Positions 27,841 to 36,261 of a stretch of DNA of 60,353 bases are shown here, in pieces. The stretch's first letter is position 1; each line of letters begins with the position of its first letter. The stretch spans positions 1 through 60,353 of the forward strand of contig JAISSX010000052.1 in assembly GCA_031272885.1 (NCBI GenBank). Direction: 5' to 3'. Below the pieces are notes generated by a model that worked only from the letters and a program-made list of their open reading frames with translations, searched no databases and was not told where the DNA came from. Both the position numbers and the translations under genes were made by a program. The stretch is from Bifidobacteriaceae bacterium (GTDB lineage Bacteria; Actinomycetota; Actinomycetes; Actinomycetales; WQXJ01).

Positions 27841-27862
27841 CGGCCCGGGGTGCCCCGGGCCG
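27841..27862. terminator. GC-only hairpin after the exporter operon
   Basis: CGGCCCGGGG pairs perfectly with CCCCGGGCCG across a 2-nt gap, 14 bp after the stop codon at 27827. There is no T tract, so it may act as a weak or factor-dependent terminator. Confidence 0.5.
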
Positions 27863-28000
27863 GGCGTGAGGCAGCGGATTGGTACCCAGCCGTAACACGG
27901 CGTTTCCCTAACGCTGCCTTTTGCTCCCTAGGGTGATTTACGGTGTCCCGCCCAGGCGGGTACCGCTGTACCAACAAATCCCTCTATGGAAGGTCCCACC

Positions 28001-29413
28001 ATGACTCGATCAACCAGGCTTGGTGCCGGGTTGGCGGCCTTGGCCATGATTCTGACGACCGCGGCTTGCGGCTCGGACAAGGCTGACACCACCGCCAGTG
28101 CAAGCACCAGCGAGACGCCTTCAGCCACCGCCACCACCGAGGTGGCAGAGCCCACACCCGAACCCAGTCCGGAAGCCACCACGGCCGCCCCCACCGAGGA
28201 GGCGGCGGCTGCCCTAACCCTGGAAGCCAACAACTGGGTGCCTGAAACCAAGGCAGCCTTGGACAACCTGATCGCCACCTACGGCAACACCAGCGCCACC
28301 TATGACGAAGCCAACAAGCCCTACGTGGTGTTCGACTTCGACAACACCACTTCCTTCTTCGACGTTGAAGAGGCCCTCTTGATCTACCAGTTGGAGAACC
28401 TGCGCTTCAAGATCGGCCGCGACCAGATGCTGGCCGTCCTCACCACGGAAGTGCCGAAGGATGATTTCACCGAGGACTACACCAACGCCGCCGGTGACAC
28501 CCTCAACATCGACATCGTGGCGGGCGATTGCCAGTCCGATTACGAGTGGCTCTATGACAACTACGAGGGCCTGGGCGGCGGCGGCACGATGACGCTCGAA
28601 GAGGTCAAGGAGGCGCCGCAATACACGGACTTCATCACCAAGGTGCGCTGGCTGTATGACGCCATCGGCGAAACCTTCAGCGCCGACGTGTCCTATCCGT
28701 GGGTGACCTACCTGTTCACTGGCATGACCCCGGAAGAGGTCAACGCGCTGGCCACCGAATCCCACGACTATTGGTTCGCCTATGACGTGTGGGAGAAGGT
28801 CACCTGGACCTCGCCGGAAGACCTGCCGGGCGAGGCCGGTGTGGTCGAGGTCAGCTACAAGACCTCCATCACCATTCCGCCCGAGTCGAAGGACCTGTAC
28901 GCCAAACTGATGGCCTCAGGCATTGACGTCTACATCTGCTCGGCCAGTTTCATCGACGTCATCGAAGCCCTGGCCTACAACCCGAAGTACGGGCTGAACG
29001 TACCTGAGGGCAACGTCTACGCGATGATGCTGAAGAAGGACGCAGACGGCCGCTACCTGCCCGAATACGACTACGACAACTACTTCCAAACCCAGGGCGA
29101 GGGGAAGAAGCAGACCATCGACAAGTTCATCGTGCCGAACTACGGCGGCCGTGGGCCAATCTTCGTAGCCGGCGACTCTTCTGGCGACTACCAGATGATC
29201 ACCGAATACCCCGACATGGTGTTGGGTCTGATCGTCAACCGGGTCCGCAGCGGCGGCTTCCGCGAGATCTCCGCCCAGGCGGTGGAGGAGTTCGGCCAAC
29301 CGGACGCCAAGTACGTGCTGCAGGGCCGCGACGAGAACACGGGCCTCTACATCCCCACGCAGGAGTCGATCCTGCTGGGCAAGGACACTCCTGCCCTGCT
29401 GGCAGAGGAGTGA
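28001..29413 (+). CDS. HAD-superfamily phosphatase lipoprotein
   Basis: 470 residues from the ATG at 28001 (GGAAGG seven bases upstream). A lipoprotein signal with lipobox LTTAAC (Cys about residue 23) is followed by a Thr/Glu/Pro-rich linker to about residue 75. The body has the HAD motifs in order: DFDNTT (catalytic Asp pair), CSASF (motif II), a conserved lysine in KKQTIDKF and GDSSGDY (acidic motif). The layout and the DxDNTT form resemble secreted phosphorylcholine phosphatase (PchP) of Pseudomonas more than cytosolic HAD enzymes; the substrate is inference. It probably acts outside the membrane. It is the last plus-strand gene before a hairpin terminator facing prs. Confidence 0.85.
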   Translation: MTRSTRLGAGLAALAMILTTAACGSDKADTTASASTSETPSATATTEVAEPTPEPSPEATTAAPTEEAAAALTLEANNWVPETKAALDNLIATYGNTSATYDEANKPYVVFDFDNTTSFFDVEEALLIYQLENLRFKIGRDQMLAVLTTEVPKDDFTEDYTNAAGDTLNIDIVAGDCQSDYEWLYDNYEGLGGGGTMTLEEVKEAPQYTDFITKVRWLYDAIGETFSADVSYPWVTYLFTGMTPEEVNALATESHDYWFAYDVWEKVTWTSPEDLPGEAGVVEVSYKTSITIPPESKDLYAKLMASGIDVYICSASFIDVIEALAYNPKYGLNVPEGNVYAMMLKKDADGRYLPEYDYDNYFQTQGEGKKQTIDKFIVPNYGGRGPIFVAGDSSGDYQMITEYPDMVLGLIVNRVRSGGFREISAQAVEEFGQPDAKYVLQGRDENTGLYIPTQESILLGKDTPALLAEE

Positions 29414-29428
29414 CCGCCGCTTGCTAAT

Positions 29429-29470
29429 TCACCAAGTAACTTGCCGGCATGTCGGCAAGTTACTTGGTGA
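29429..29470. terminator. Bidirectional hairpin terminator
   Basis: An 18-bp perfect stem (29429-29446 with 29453-29470, 6-nt loop GCATGT) lies between the convergent HAD gene and prs. TTTG follows on the plus strand. It can end transcription from both sides, although the T tract is weak. Confidence 0.8.
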
Positions 29471-29520
29471 TTTGTCCCCCCTAGCCAGATGGGCCGGGCG
29501 CAGCCCGGTACGGGACCGGC

Positions 29521-30504
29521 TCAGGAGTTGCCGTCGAACAGCGAGGTGACCGACCCGTCATCGAACACCTCGCGGATGGCGCGGGCAATCAGGGGGGCGA
29601 TCGACAGGACGGTGAGCTGCTCGAAGCGCTGCTCCTCGGACAGCGGCAACGTGTCTGTCACCACCACCTCGTTGATGCCGGAGTTCTTCAGCCGCTCCAC
29701 CGCCGGGCCGGACAGCACCGCATGGGTGGCGGCCACGATGACGGAGGCGGCGCCATTGTCCTGCAGCGCTTTGGCGGCCTGCACAATGGTGCCGGCCGTG
29801 TCAATCATGTCATCCACCAGCACACAGGTGCGGCCCTCCACCTCGCCCACCAGTTCGTGAACCTTGACCTGGTTGGCCACCGTGGGGTCATGCCGCTTGT
29901 GGATGATCGCCAGCGGCGCCCCCAAGCGGTCCGACCACTGATCCGCCAGACGCACCCGGCCGGCATCGGGCGAAACGATGGTCAACTTGGACCGGTCCAC
30001 CCGGGTGCGCACGTACGAAGCCAGAATCGGCAGCGCCATCAGGTGGTCCACCGGGCCGTTGAAGAAGCCTTGGATCTGGGCCGTGTGCAGGTCAACCGAC
30101 ATGAACCGGTCTGCTCCGGCGGTTTGGAACAGGTCCGCCATCAGCCGGCCGGAGATCGGCTCGCGGCCGCGGTGCTTCTTGTCTTGGCGGGCGTAGCCGT
30201 AGAACGGGGCAATGGCCGTGACGGTGCGGGCCGAGGCCCGCTTCAGGGCATCACACATCAACAGGTGTTCCATGATCCACTGGTTGATGGGAGCCGTGTG
30301 GGCCTGTAGGCAGAAGGCGTAGGCGCCGCGCACCGATTCGGCAAACCGGACGTAGATCTCGCCGTTGGCGAAGTCATAGGCCGTGACCGGCAACAGCTCG
30401 CAACCCAGTTCCGCCGCCACCGCCTCCGCCAGTTCGGGGTGGGCCCGGCCCGAGACCAACACCAGTTTCTTTTCCATGTTGTGGCTGATGATCCCGCTGG
30501 TCAA
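29521..30504 (-). CDS. prs: Ribose-phosphate pyrophosphokinase
   Basis: 327 residues. PRPP synthetase makes phosphoribosyl pyrophosphate from ribose 5-phosphate and ATP for nucleotide, histidine and tryptophan synthesis. It carries LVSGRAHPELAEAVA at the N-terminus, FYGYARQDKKHRGREP (the ATP/PRPP flexible loop), VDLHTAQIQGFF and the PRPP-binding loop VLVDDMIDTAGTIV. The TTG at 30504 gives the usual actinobacterial N-terminus (TSGIISHN, then the SGRAHPEL block). It lies 61 bp after glmU on the same strand, the conserved glmU-prs order. Cytosolic. No anomaly. Confidence 0.97.
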   Translation of the reverse strand: MTSGIISHNMEKKLVLVSGRAHPELAEAVAAELGCELLPVTAYDFANGEIYVRFAESVRGAYAFCLQAHTAPINQWIMEHLLMCDALKRASARTVTAIAPFYGYARQDKKHRGREPISGRLMADLFQTAGADRFMSVDLHTAQIQGFFNGPVDHLMALPILASYVRTRVDRSKLTIVSPDAGRVRLADQWSDRLGAPLAIIHKRHDPTVANQVKVHELVGEVEGRTCVLVDDMIDTAGTIVQAAKALQDNGAASVIVAATHAVLSGPAVERLKNSGINEVVVTDTLPLSEEQRFEQLTVLSIAPLIARAIREVFDDGSVTSLFDGNS

Positions 30505-30565
30505 AGCCTTGTCCCCTCTTCAGGCGTGGCGTCTTACGGTTCAGTTGGTGCTGTGTGAGTCTGGG

Positions 30566-32059
30566 TCAAGTATGACTGGCTTCGGGGCCGGTTTCCAAAG
30601 CCGCCGGGTCCTGGCCCGGTGGCGTCTGGGCCTCAAGGGCCGCCTGGGCCCGGGCAGCCGAATCGGTGCCTGGCCGCTTGCGCAGGGTCCAGCCTTCGAA
30701 GATCCGTACCGGCCCGGCGCTCACCACCAGGGAACCGGGCGGCACATCGCCTCGCACCACCGTGCCGGCGCCCGTGTAGGTACCCGCGCCCACCTGTACC
30801 GGCGCCACCAGTACCGAGTTGGAGCCAACCCGGGCGCCCGGGCCAACCTCGCTGCGGGACTTGGTGACGCCGTCGTAGTTGGCGAAGATGGTGCCGGCGC
30901 CGATGTTGGCGCCATCACCGATCACCGCGTCACCCACGTAGCTGAGGTGGGGCACCTTGGCGCCATCACCCAGGGTGGCGGCCTTCAGTTCAGTGTGGGC
31001 GCCCGCCTTCGCGCCATTTCCCAGCACCGTGCCCGGGCGCAGATAGGTGAACGGGCCAACTTCAGCCCGCGGCCCGATCACACTGCCGCTGGCCACCACC
31101 CGGTCAACCGTGGCGCCTTCGCCCACCTCGCAGTCCGTCAGCGTGGTGAAGGGCCCGATGACGGCCCCCGCCGCCACCTTGCAGCGGCCGGCCAGGTGGG
31201 TGCCGGGCAGCAGGGTGACATCCGGTTCCAGAATGGTGTCCGCGTCGATCCAGGTGGTGGCCGGGTCTTGGATGGTGACGCCATCCAACATGGCTTGGGT
31301 GGTCAGGCGGCGGTTCAGCTCGGCCGCTACCTGCGCCAACTGGACGCGTGAATTGACGCCCAGGATCACGGTCGGGTCGGAGCACGGCACGGCCTGAGTG
31401 GCGGCGCCTTCCTGCCGGGCCAGAGCCACCACGTCCGTCAGGTAGACCTCGCCTTGGGCGTTGCCACGTCCCACTTGGCTCAGGCCACGCCGCAGGGTGG
31501 CGGCATCGAACAGGTAGACCGAGGTGTTGACCTCAGTGATGGCACGCTGCTGCGGGGTGGCGTCGCGTTCCTCCACCACACTGGCCACCAAGCCGGTGCC
31601 GGGCTCGCGGATGATGCGGCCATAGCCGAACGGATCGGCCAAGACGGCGGTCAGCAGGGTTACCGTGGCACCGGCCGCCCGGTGGTGGGCCGCGAGGTCT
31701 TGGAGGGTGGCGCCATCGAGCAGCGGCGTGTCCCCTGGGATCACCAAGATGCCACCGGTGGTGTCCAGGCCGGCCTGCCCGATGGCGTCCAGGGCACACT
31801 GGACGGCCCGGCCGGTGCCGGGAACGTCGTCTTGGTCGGCGATCAGGGCACTGGGCTCATGCTGCAGGGCTTCGGCGGCGACGGCGTCACGGCCGTGGCG
31901 CACCACCACCACCATGCGTTCGGGCTGGACGGCGCCGGCCGCAACGATGGCGTGGTGCAGCATGGTGCGCCCGGCAGCCCGGTGCAACACCTTGGGTAGG
32001 TTGGACTTCATGCGGGTGCCCTGACCGGCAGCAAGGATGATCACAACAGGCTGGGCCAT
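30566..32059 (-). CDS. glmU: Bifunctional UDP-GlcNAc pyrophosphorylase/GlcN-1-P acetyltransferase
   Basis: 497 residues. The N-terminal uridylyltransferase begins ILAAGQGTRMKS, with PKVLHRAAGR. The C-terminal half is a left-handed parallel beta-helix built from hexapeptide repeats, with GAHTELKAATLGDGA and SYVGDAVIGDGANIGAG. Together they make UDP-GlcNAc for peptidoglycan. The ATG at 32059 is preferred over one at 32065 because the GGAG site sits immediately against the latter. The tail after residue 455 is Ala/Gln-rich and longer than in E. coli. It is followed by prs, with tRNA-Gln upstream. Confidence 0.97.
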   Translation of the reverse strand: MAQPVVIILAAGQGTRMKSNLPKVLHRAAGRTMLHHAIVAAGAVQPERMVVVVRHGRDAVAAEALQHEPSALIADQDDVPGTGRAVQCALDAIGQAGLDTTGGILVIPGDTPLLDGATLQDLAAHHRAAGATVTLLTAVLADPFGYGRIIREPGTGLVASVVEERDATPQQRAITEVNTSVYLFDAATLRRGLSQVGRGNAQGEVYLTDVVALARQEGAATQAVPCSDPTVILGVNSRVQLAQVAAELNRRLTTQAMLDGVTIQDPATTWIDADTILEPDVTLLPGTHLAGRCKVAAGAVIGPFTTLTDCEVGEGATVDRVVASGSVIGPRAEVGPFTYLRPGTVLGNGAKAGAHTELKAATLGDGAKVPHLSYVGDAVIGDGANIGAGTIFANYDGVTKSRSEVGPGARVGSNSVLVAPVQVGAGTYTGAGTVVRGDVPPGSLVVSAGPVRIFEGWTLRKRPGTDSAARAQAALEAQTPPGQDPAALETGPEASHT

Positions 32060-32104
32060 TGGCATACTCCACGGGTCCGGTGCGGCTGACGGCTTTCGAC
32101 TGAG

Positions 32105-32176
32105 CTCCGCCCCCAGGACTCGAACCTAGAATAAGGGCACCAAAAACCCCTGTGTTGCCAATTACACCAAGGCGGA
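32105..32176 (-). tRNA. tRNA-Gln (UUG)
   Basis: A 72-nt cloverleaf on the minus strand: acceptor TCCGCCT/GGGCGGA with discriminator G, D-stem GTGT/ACAC, anticodon loop TTTTGGT giving UUG, and a T-arm with TTCGAGT. CCA is not encoded. It lies just upstream of glmU, the usual actinobacterial place for tRNA-Gln. Confidence 0.95.
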
Positions 32177-32280
32177 TCGCGCCGAAGCGCAGGGTCTAGT
32201 TTGCCATCATCCGCCACTCGGGCGAAACCCCACCCAGGGCGCCAGGCGCGCCCCGGCACCCCGATTGACCGGGTGGCGCT

Positions 32281-33678
32281 TCAGTCCAACGAGCCGGTGC
32301 GGGCCAGCTTCTGGTACAGGAACGCCGTGTCCTTCCACACCCGCCGCTGCGTTGTGTAGTCCACGTAGACCAGGCCGAAGCGCCGCGCGTAGCCCCACGC
32401 CCACTCGAAGTTGTCCATCAGTGACCAGGCGAAATAGCCGGTGACGGGGGCGCCGGCGGCGCGGGCCTCAGCTACGGCCTGGATGTGCTGGCGCAGGTAG
32501 TCCTGTCGCTTTGGGTCGTGGACGGCATCGTCCTCAAGCACATCCGGGAAAGCCGAGCCGTTCTCCGTCACCATCAGTTCCAGGCCCGGGTAGCGCTTGG
32601 CGGTGCCGGTCAGCAGGTCAACCAGGCCTTGCGGCTCGATGTTCCAGCCCATGTGCGTCAGCGGCGGCTTGGGGTCAAGGAACTCCACGGTGTCCGCGCC
32701 CACCCACGGGCTGAAGCCGGTGTCGCCGTGGCCGCCCGTGTTGTGGGAGGTTTGGCCTGGCTGCACCCGGCGAGCGTAGGAGGTGGAGTAGTAGTTGATG
32801 CCCAGCACGCTGAGCGGCTGCCGGGTGATGTCGAGGTCGCCCGGCTGCACAAATGACCAGTCGGTCACCTTGGCTGTGTCTTCCAGCAGGTCGGCGGCGT
32901 AGCGGCCCTCCAGCATGGGGCCCAGGAAGATCTCGTTGCCCAAGGCTAGGATCTGGCGGGCGGCGTCCTTGTCCTCATCCGAATCGGTGGCCGGGCGCAC
33001 CACGTGTAGGTTCAGGGTGACCGAGCAGCGCGTGTCCTCACCCAGTTCAGCCCGGATGGCCTGCAGGCCCAGCCCGTGGGCCAGGTTCAGGTGGTGGGCG
33101 GCGGCCAACGCGGCGGCCGGTTCGGTGCGGCCGGGGGCATGCACGCCGGAGGCGTAGCCCAGGTAGGCGGTGCACCACGGTTCGTTCAGGGAGGTCCAGG
33201 TGTCGATCCGGTCACCCAGCGCCTTGGCCAGGATGGCGGCATATTCGGCATAACGGAAGGCGGTGTCCCGGGCCGGCCAGCCGCCCTGGTCTTCAAGCGC
33301 CTGGGGCAGGTCCCAGTGGTACAGCGTCAGCACCGGCTTGATGCCGCGTTCCAGCAGCCTGTCCGCCAGATGCTTGTAGAAATCCAGGCCTTTCTGGTTG
33401 GCCGGGCCCTTGCCTTCGGCCTGGATGCGCGGCCAGGCCACGGAGAAGCGGTAGGCGCCCACGCCCAGTTCGCTCATGATGTCAACGTCTTCTTGCCACC
33501 GGTGGTAGTGGTCATCGGCCACGTCGCCGGTGTCGCCGTTCAGGACCTTGCCGGGGGTGTGGCTGAAGGTGTCCCAGATGGATGGGCCACGGCCGTCATC
33601 GCGCACTGCGCCTTCGATCTGGTAGGAGGCGGTGGCGGTACCCCAGGTGAAATCTGGGGGGAACAGCGGGTTGGACAT
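32281..33678 (-). CDS. Glycoside hydrolase family 1 beta-glucosidase
   Basis: 465 residues, one GH1 domain with no signal peptide, so probably cytosolic hydrolysis of imported beta-glucosides. The N-terminal [16 protein letters not shown] is the GH1 signature; the acid/base glutamate is in SLNEPW and the nucleophile in MVTENGSAF. The C-terminus has [16 protein letters not shown], which closes the family pattern. The ATG at 33678 has AAAGG upstream. It is divergent from a LacI-type regulator gene and they share a 93-bp spacer with a palindromic operator, so it should be induced by a beta-glucoside or derived sugar. No transporter gene is adjacent. Confidence 0.96.
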   Translation of the reverse strand: MSNPLFPPDFTWGTATASYQIEGAVRDDGRGPSIWDTFSHTPGKVLNGDTGDVADDHYHRWQEDVDIMSELGVGAYRFSVAWPRIQAEGKGPANQKGLDFYKHLADRLLERGIKPVLTLYHWDLPQALEDQGGWPARDTAFRYAEYAAILAKALGDRIDTWTSLNEPWCTAYLGYASGVHAPGRTEPAAALAAAHHLNLAHGLGLQAIRAELGEDTRCSVTLNLHVVRPATDSDEDKDAARQILALGNEIFLGPMLEGRYAADLLEDTAKVTDWSFVQPGDLDITRQPLSVLGINYYSTSYARRVQPGQTSHNTGGHGDTGFSPWVGADTVEFLDPKPPLTHMGWNIEPQGLVDLLTGTAKRYPGLELMVTENGSAFPDVLEDDAVHDPKRQDYLRQHIQAVAEARAAGAPVTGYFAWSLMDNFEWAWGYARRFGLVYVDYTTQRRVWKDTAFLYQKLARTGSLD

Positions 33679-33708
33679 GGGTTGCCTTTCGGTCTGGTAA
33701 GTCGACTG

Positions 33709-33724
33709 CTGGAAGCGCTTCCAG
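33709..33724. promoter_or_regulatory. LacI-type operator
   Basis: A perfect 16-bp palindrome, CTGGAAGCGCTTCCAG, with the central CG typical of LacI/GalR sites, lies between the divergent GH1 and lacI-type genes. It is 31 bp from the GH1 start and 48 bp from the regulator start, so the regulator probably controls both. Confidence 0.85.
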
Positions 33725-33771
33725 TCTACACTTGACGTAGGCTTTCGTGGTAGTTCCTATTAGGGGGTGCA

Positions 33772-34800
33772 ATGCAACAGCGACGGGTCACCCTGGCCGA
33801 TGTCGCCCGGCTAGCCGGCGTCGCGCCCGCCACCGCTTCGCGCGCCCTGACCGGCCACGGCCAGGCCTCGGCCGCCGCCGTGGAGCGCGTGCGCCAGGCC
33901 GCCGCCGAACTGGGCTTCACGCCCAACCAAGCCGCCCGCGCCCTAGCCTCCCAGCGCACCCACGCCATCGCCCTGGTCATCCCCGAACCGGTCTCGATGG
34001 TGCTGGGCGATCCCTACCTGGTGGAATCCATCACGGGTGTCTCCGAGGCCTTCCGCGGCACCGACTACCAGATGCTGCTGGTCATAGTGCGGCCGGACGA
34101 GCCGCCCGCCAAGGCCCTGCGCGTCATCCGGCAGGGCATGGTGGACGGCGCCATCGTCGTTTCCCACCACGGCGCTGTCTTGGGGGGCCAAGGCCCGGCC
34201 GCGCCTCCCGGCACGCTGCACGGCGTGCCGGCCGTCTATATCGGCCAACCGTGGGGCGATCCCCAATGCATGTTCGTGACCGTTGACGACCTGTCAGCCG
34301 GCCGCCTGGCCACCAGCCGTCTGATCGAGCGTGGCGCCACCAGGGTGGCCTGCGTGGCCGGCTCGGCCGACATGGTGGCGGTCCAGGGCCGCACCCAAGG
34401 CTGGCGCGAGACGCTCGTCGCTGCGGGCCTGACCCCGGGCCCGGTCGAATACGAACCGTTCACCATGGCGGGCGGCGCCCAGGCGATGGAACGGATCCTG
34501 GCAGCCTATCCCCAGGTAGACGGCGTCTTCGCCCAGTCGGACATGATGGCGTTGGGCGCCATCGGCGTCCTGACCAAGGCGGGCCGCAAGGTGCCCGATG
34601 ACGTGCTGGTGGCCTCGGTGGACAACTCGGCCGTGGCGGTCGCTGCCGCCCCGCCGCTGACCTCGGTGACCAACCCGGCGGCCGCCCTGGCGGCCCAGGC
34701 GGCCAGGATGCTGCTGCGGGTACTGGACCAGGACCAGGCACCAACCGACCAAGCCCCAGAGATCCAGCAACCCACCCTGGTGGTCCGCGAATCGGCCTAA
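33772..34800 (+). CDS. LacI-family transcriptional regulator
   Basis: 342 residues. The N-terminal helix-turn-helix and hinge (VTLADVARLAGVAPATASR, then LGFTPNQAARALA) are standard LacI; the remainder is a periplasmic-binding-like sugar domain with SVTNPAAALAAQAARML near the end. The ATG at 33772 is preceded by AGGGGG. Divergent from the beta-glucosidase gene with a perfect operator palindrome in between, it is most simply a local beta-glucoside repressor relieved by sugar. The ligand is not known. Confidence 0.95.
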   Translation: MQQRRVTLADVARLAGVAPATASRALTGHGQASAAAVERVRQAAAELGFTPNQAARALASQRTHAIALVIPEPVSMVLGDPYLVESITGVSEAFRGTDYQMLLVIVRPDEPPAKALRVIRQGMVDGAIVVSHHGAVLGGQGPAAPPGTLHGVPAVYIGQPWGDPQCMFVTVDDLSAGRLATSRLIERGATRVACVAGSADMVAVQGRTQGWRETLVAAGLTPGPVEYEPFTMAGGAQAMERILAAYPQVDGVFAQSDMMALGAIGVLTKAGRKVPDDVLVASVDNSAVAVAAAPPLTSVTNPAAALAAQAARMLLRVLDQDQAPTDQAPEIQQPTLVVRESA

Positions 34801-34848
34801 ACCCGGCCGGTCCGCGACGGGATGCCGGCGGGTGGCACAATGGGGCGC

Positions 34849-35496
34849 ATGGCCCGCAGCAAGACACCGCCCCGCCCGCGCATGACGGGACACGAGCGCC
34901 GCGAACAACTGGTGGCCGTGGCCCGGGCGTTGTTCGCCGAGAAGGGCTTCGAACCAACCTCGGTGGAGGAGATCGCCGCCCGGGCCGAGGTCTCCAAACC
35001 AGTGGTCTACGAGCACTTCGGCGGCAAGGAGGGCATCTACGCCGTGGTGGTTGACCGCGAGGTCGAGGCTCTCAGCGCCCGCCTGGCCACGTCGCTGCGC
35101 TCCGGCGGCCACCCCAAACGCATCGTGGAACGCACCGCCCTGACCCTGCTGGACTACATCGAAGAGAACGAGGACGGCTTCCGCATCCTGGTGCGAGACT
35201 CGCCGGTGGCCCAGGCCACCGGTCCGTTCAGTTCCATGCTGGGTGACATTGCCGGCCGGGTGGAAAGCCTGCTGAGGGACGAGTTCGCGGCCCACAACTT
35301 GGACCCGGAAACGGCCACGCTTTACGCCCAAATGCTGGTGGGCATGATCGCCTTCACCGGCCAGTGGTGGCTGGAAGAACGCACCCCGGCCAAGGAACAG
35401 GTGGCGGCCCACCTGACCAACCTGGGTTGGAACGGCCTGCGCGGCATGGTGCGTGACCCCAAGATTTCTGCCGTGCCTTCTGGCCCGGGCCTGTAA
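34849..35496 (+). CDS. TetR-family transcriptional regulator
   Basis: About 215 residues. The TetR DNA-binding helices are at about residues 12-58 (QLVAVARALFAEKGFEPTSVEEIAARAEVSKP in parts, with VVYEHFGGKEGIY). The C-terminal ligand domain has DYIEENEDGFRILVRDSPV and WWLEERTP, the pattern of a conserved actinobacterial TetR often encoded near glmU and an ABC-F gene. The start is unsure: ATGs at 34822, 34840 and 34849 are in frame, and none has a strong ribosome site. It lies in line with a MarR regulator and an ABC-F protein, so drug- or stress-responsive control is plausible but unproven. Confidence 0.88.
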   Translation: MARSKTPPRPRMTGHERREQLVAVARALFAEKGFEPTSVEEIAARAEVSKPVVYEHFGGKEGIYAVVVDREVEALSARLATSLRSGGHPKRIVERTALTLLDYIEENEDGFRILVRDSPVAQATGPFSSMLGDIAGRVESLLRDEFAAHNLDPETATLYAQMLVGMIAFTGQWWLEERTPAKEQVAAHLTNLGWNGLRGMVRDPKISAVPSGPGL

Positions 35497-35505
35497 CCTG
35501 GGGCT

Positions 35506-36087
35506 ATGCCTCAACGTCAAGATACCTCTGCGCCCGATGGCGTGCCCGCTGCCCTGTCCACTGGGCCTTGCGTGCCCACCGGCGAGACCACCCCGGCCGG
35601 CGATGCCACGGCCCAGGTAATGGAGGCCTGGCAGCGCGAGCGGCCCGGCGTGGACGCCACCCCGCTGGCCGTGTTCAGCCGCGTGGCCCGCCTGGCAAAA
35701 CACCTGGACCAGGTGCGCAAGGCCGTGCTTGACCGCCACAATCTGCAGTATTGGGAGTTCGACGTCCTGGCTGAACTGCGCCGCGCCGGCGAACCCTATG
35801 AACTGACACCCGGCCAGATGGCCTCCGCCATGCTGGTTTCAAGCGGCACCATGACCAACCGGATCGACCGCCTGGAGACGGCCGGCTTGGTCACCCGGCA
35901 CGCCGATCAGCAGGACGGCCGCGTCACCTGGGTGCGTGCCACCGCGGCCGGCCTCGCCGCCATCGACGCCGCCATGGATGACCTGCTGCAACGCGAAACC
36001 GAACTGCTGGCGGCCATCCCGGCCGAGGCCCGCAGCCAACTGGCCCTGCACCTGTCCCACCTGCTGGTGGGTTTCGAGAGCCACTGA
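35506..36087 (+). CDS. MarR-family transcriptional regulator
   Basis: 193 residues. A 60-residue extension precedes a winged-helix domain with SSGTMTNRIDRLETAGLV (recognition helix) and the wing RHADQQDGRVTWVRATAAG. MarR proteins usually repress genes for drug efflux or phenolic-compound response and are released by ligand. It begins nine bases after the TetR stop on the same strand. It ends 10 bp before the long hairpin that precedes the ABC-F gene, so regulation of that gene is a reasonable guess. Confidence 0.92.
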   Translation: MPQRQDTSAPDGVPAALSTGPCVPTGETTPAGDATAQVMEAWQRERPGVDATPLAVFSRVARLAKHLDQVRKAVLDRHNLQYWEFDVLAELRRAGEPYELTPGQMASAMLVSSGTMTNRIDRLETAGLVTRHADQQDGRVTWVRATAAGLAAIDAAMDDLLQRETELLAAIPAEARSQLALHLSHLLVGFESH

Positions 36088-36097
36088 TGGCTCACCT

Positions 36098-36261
36098 AAG
36101 AGGTGATTCACATCTCCGTGGCGACAGCGAGGAAGGCGGTGGTGTGATGCCGCGCGAGGCCGAAGGTCGCCCTCAGGGTGGTGCCCTGTGGGCGGCCTGA
36201 GAACGAAGCAAGGCGCTCACCAACGCCTCCGCAGCCGCCAGGGAGATGTGAATCACCTCTT
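36098..36261. repeat. Long imperfect hairpin covering the ABC-F start
   Basis: A perfect 20-bp arm pair (36098-36117 with 36242-36261; right arm GGAGATGTGAATCACCTCTT) closes a 164-nt structure. Inside it, further imperfect pairing continues (GTGGCGACAGCG with CGCAGCCGCCAG; AAGGCGGTGGTG with CACCAACGCCTCC). The right arm contains the GTG start codon of the ABC-F gene and GGAG just before it. The arm sequence GAGAYGTGAATCAMCTC recurs at 55799-55815. Either a dispersed palindromic element or a translational control structure. Confidence 0.75.
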
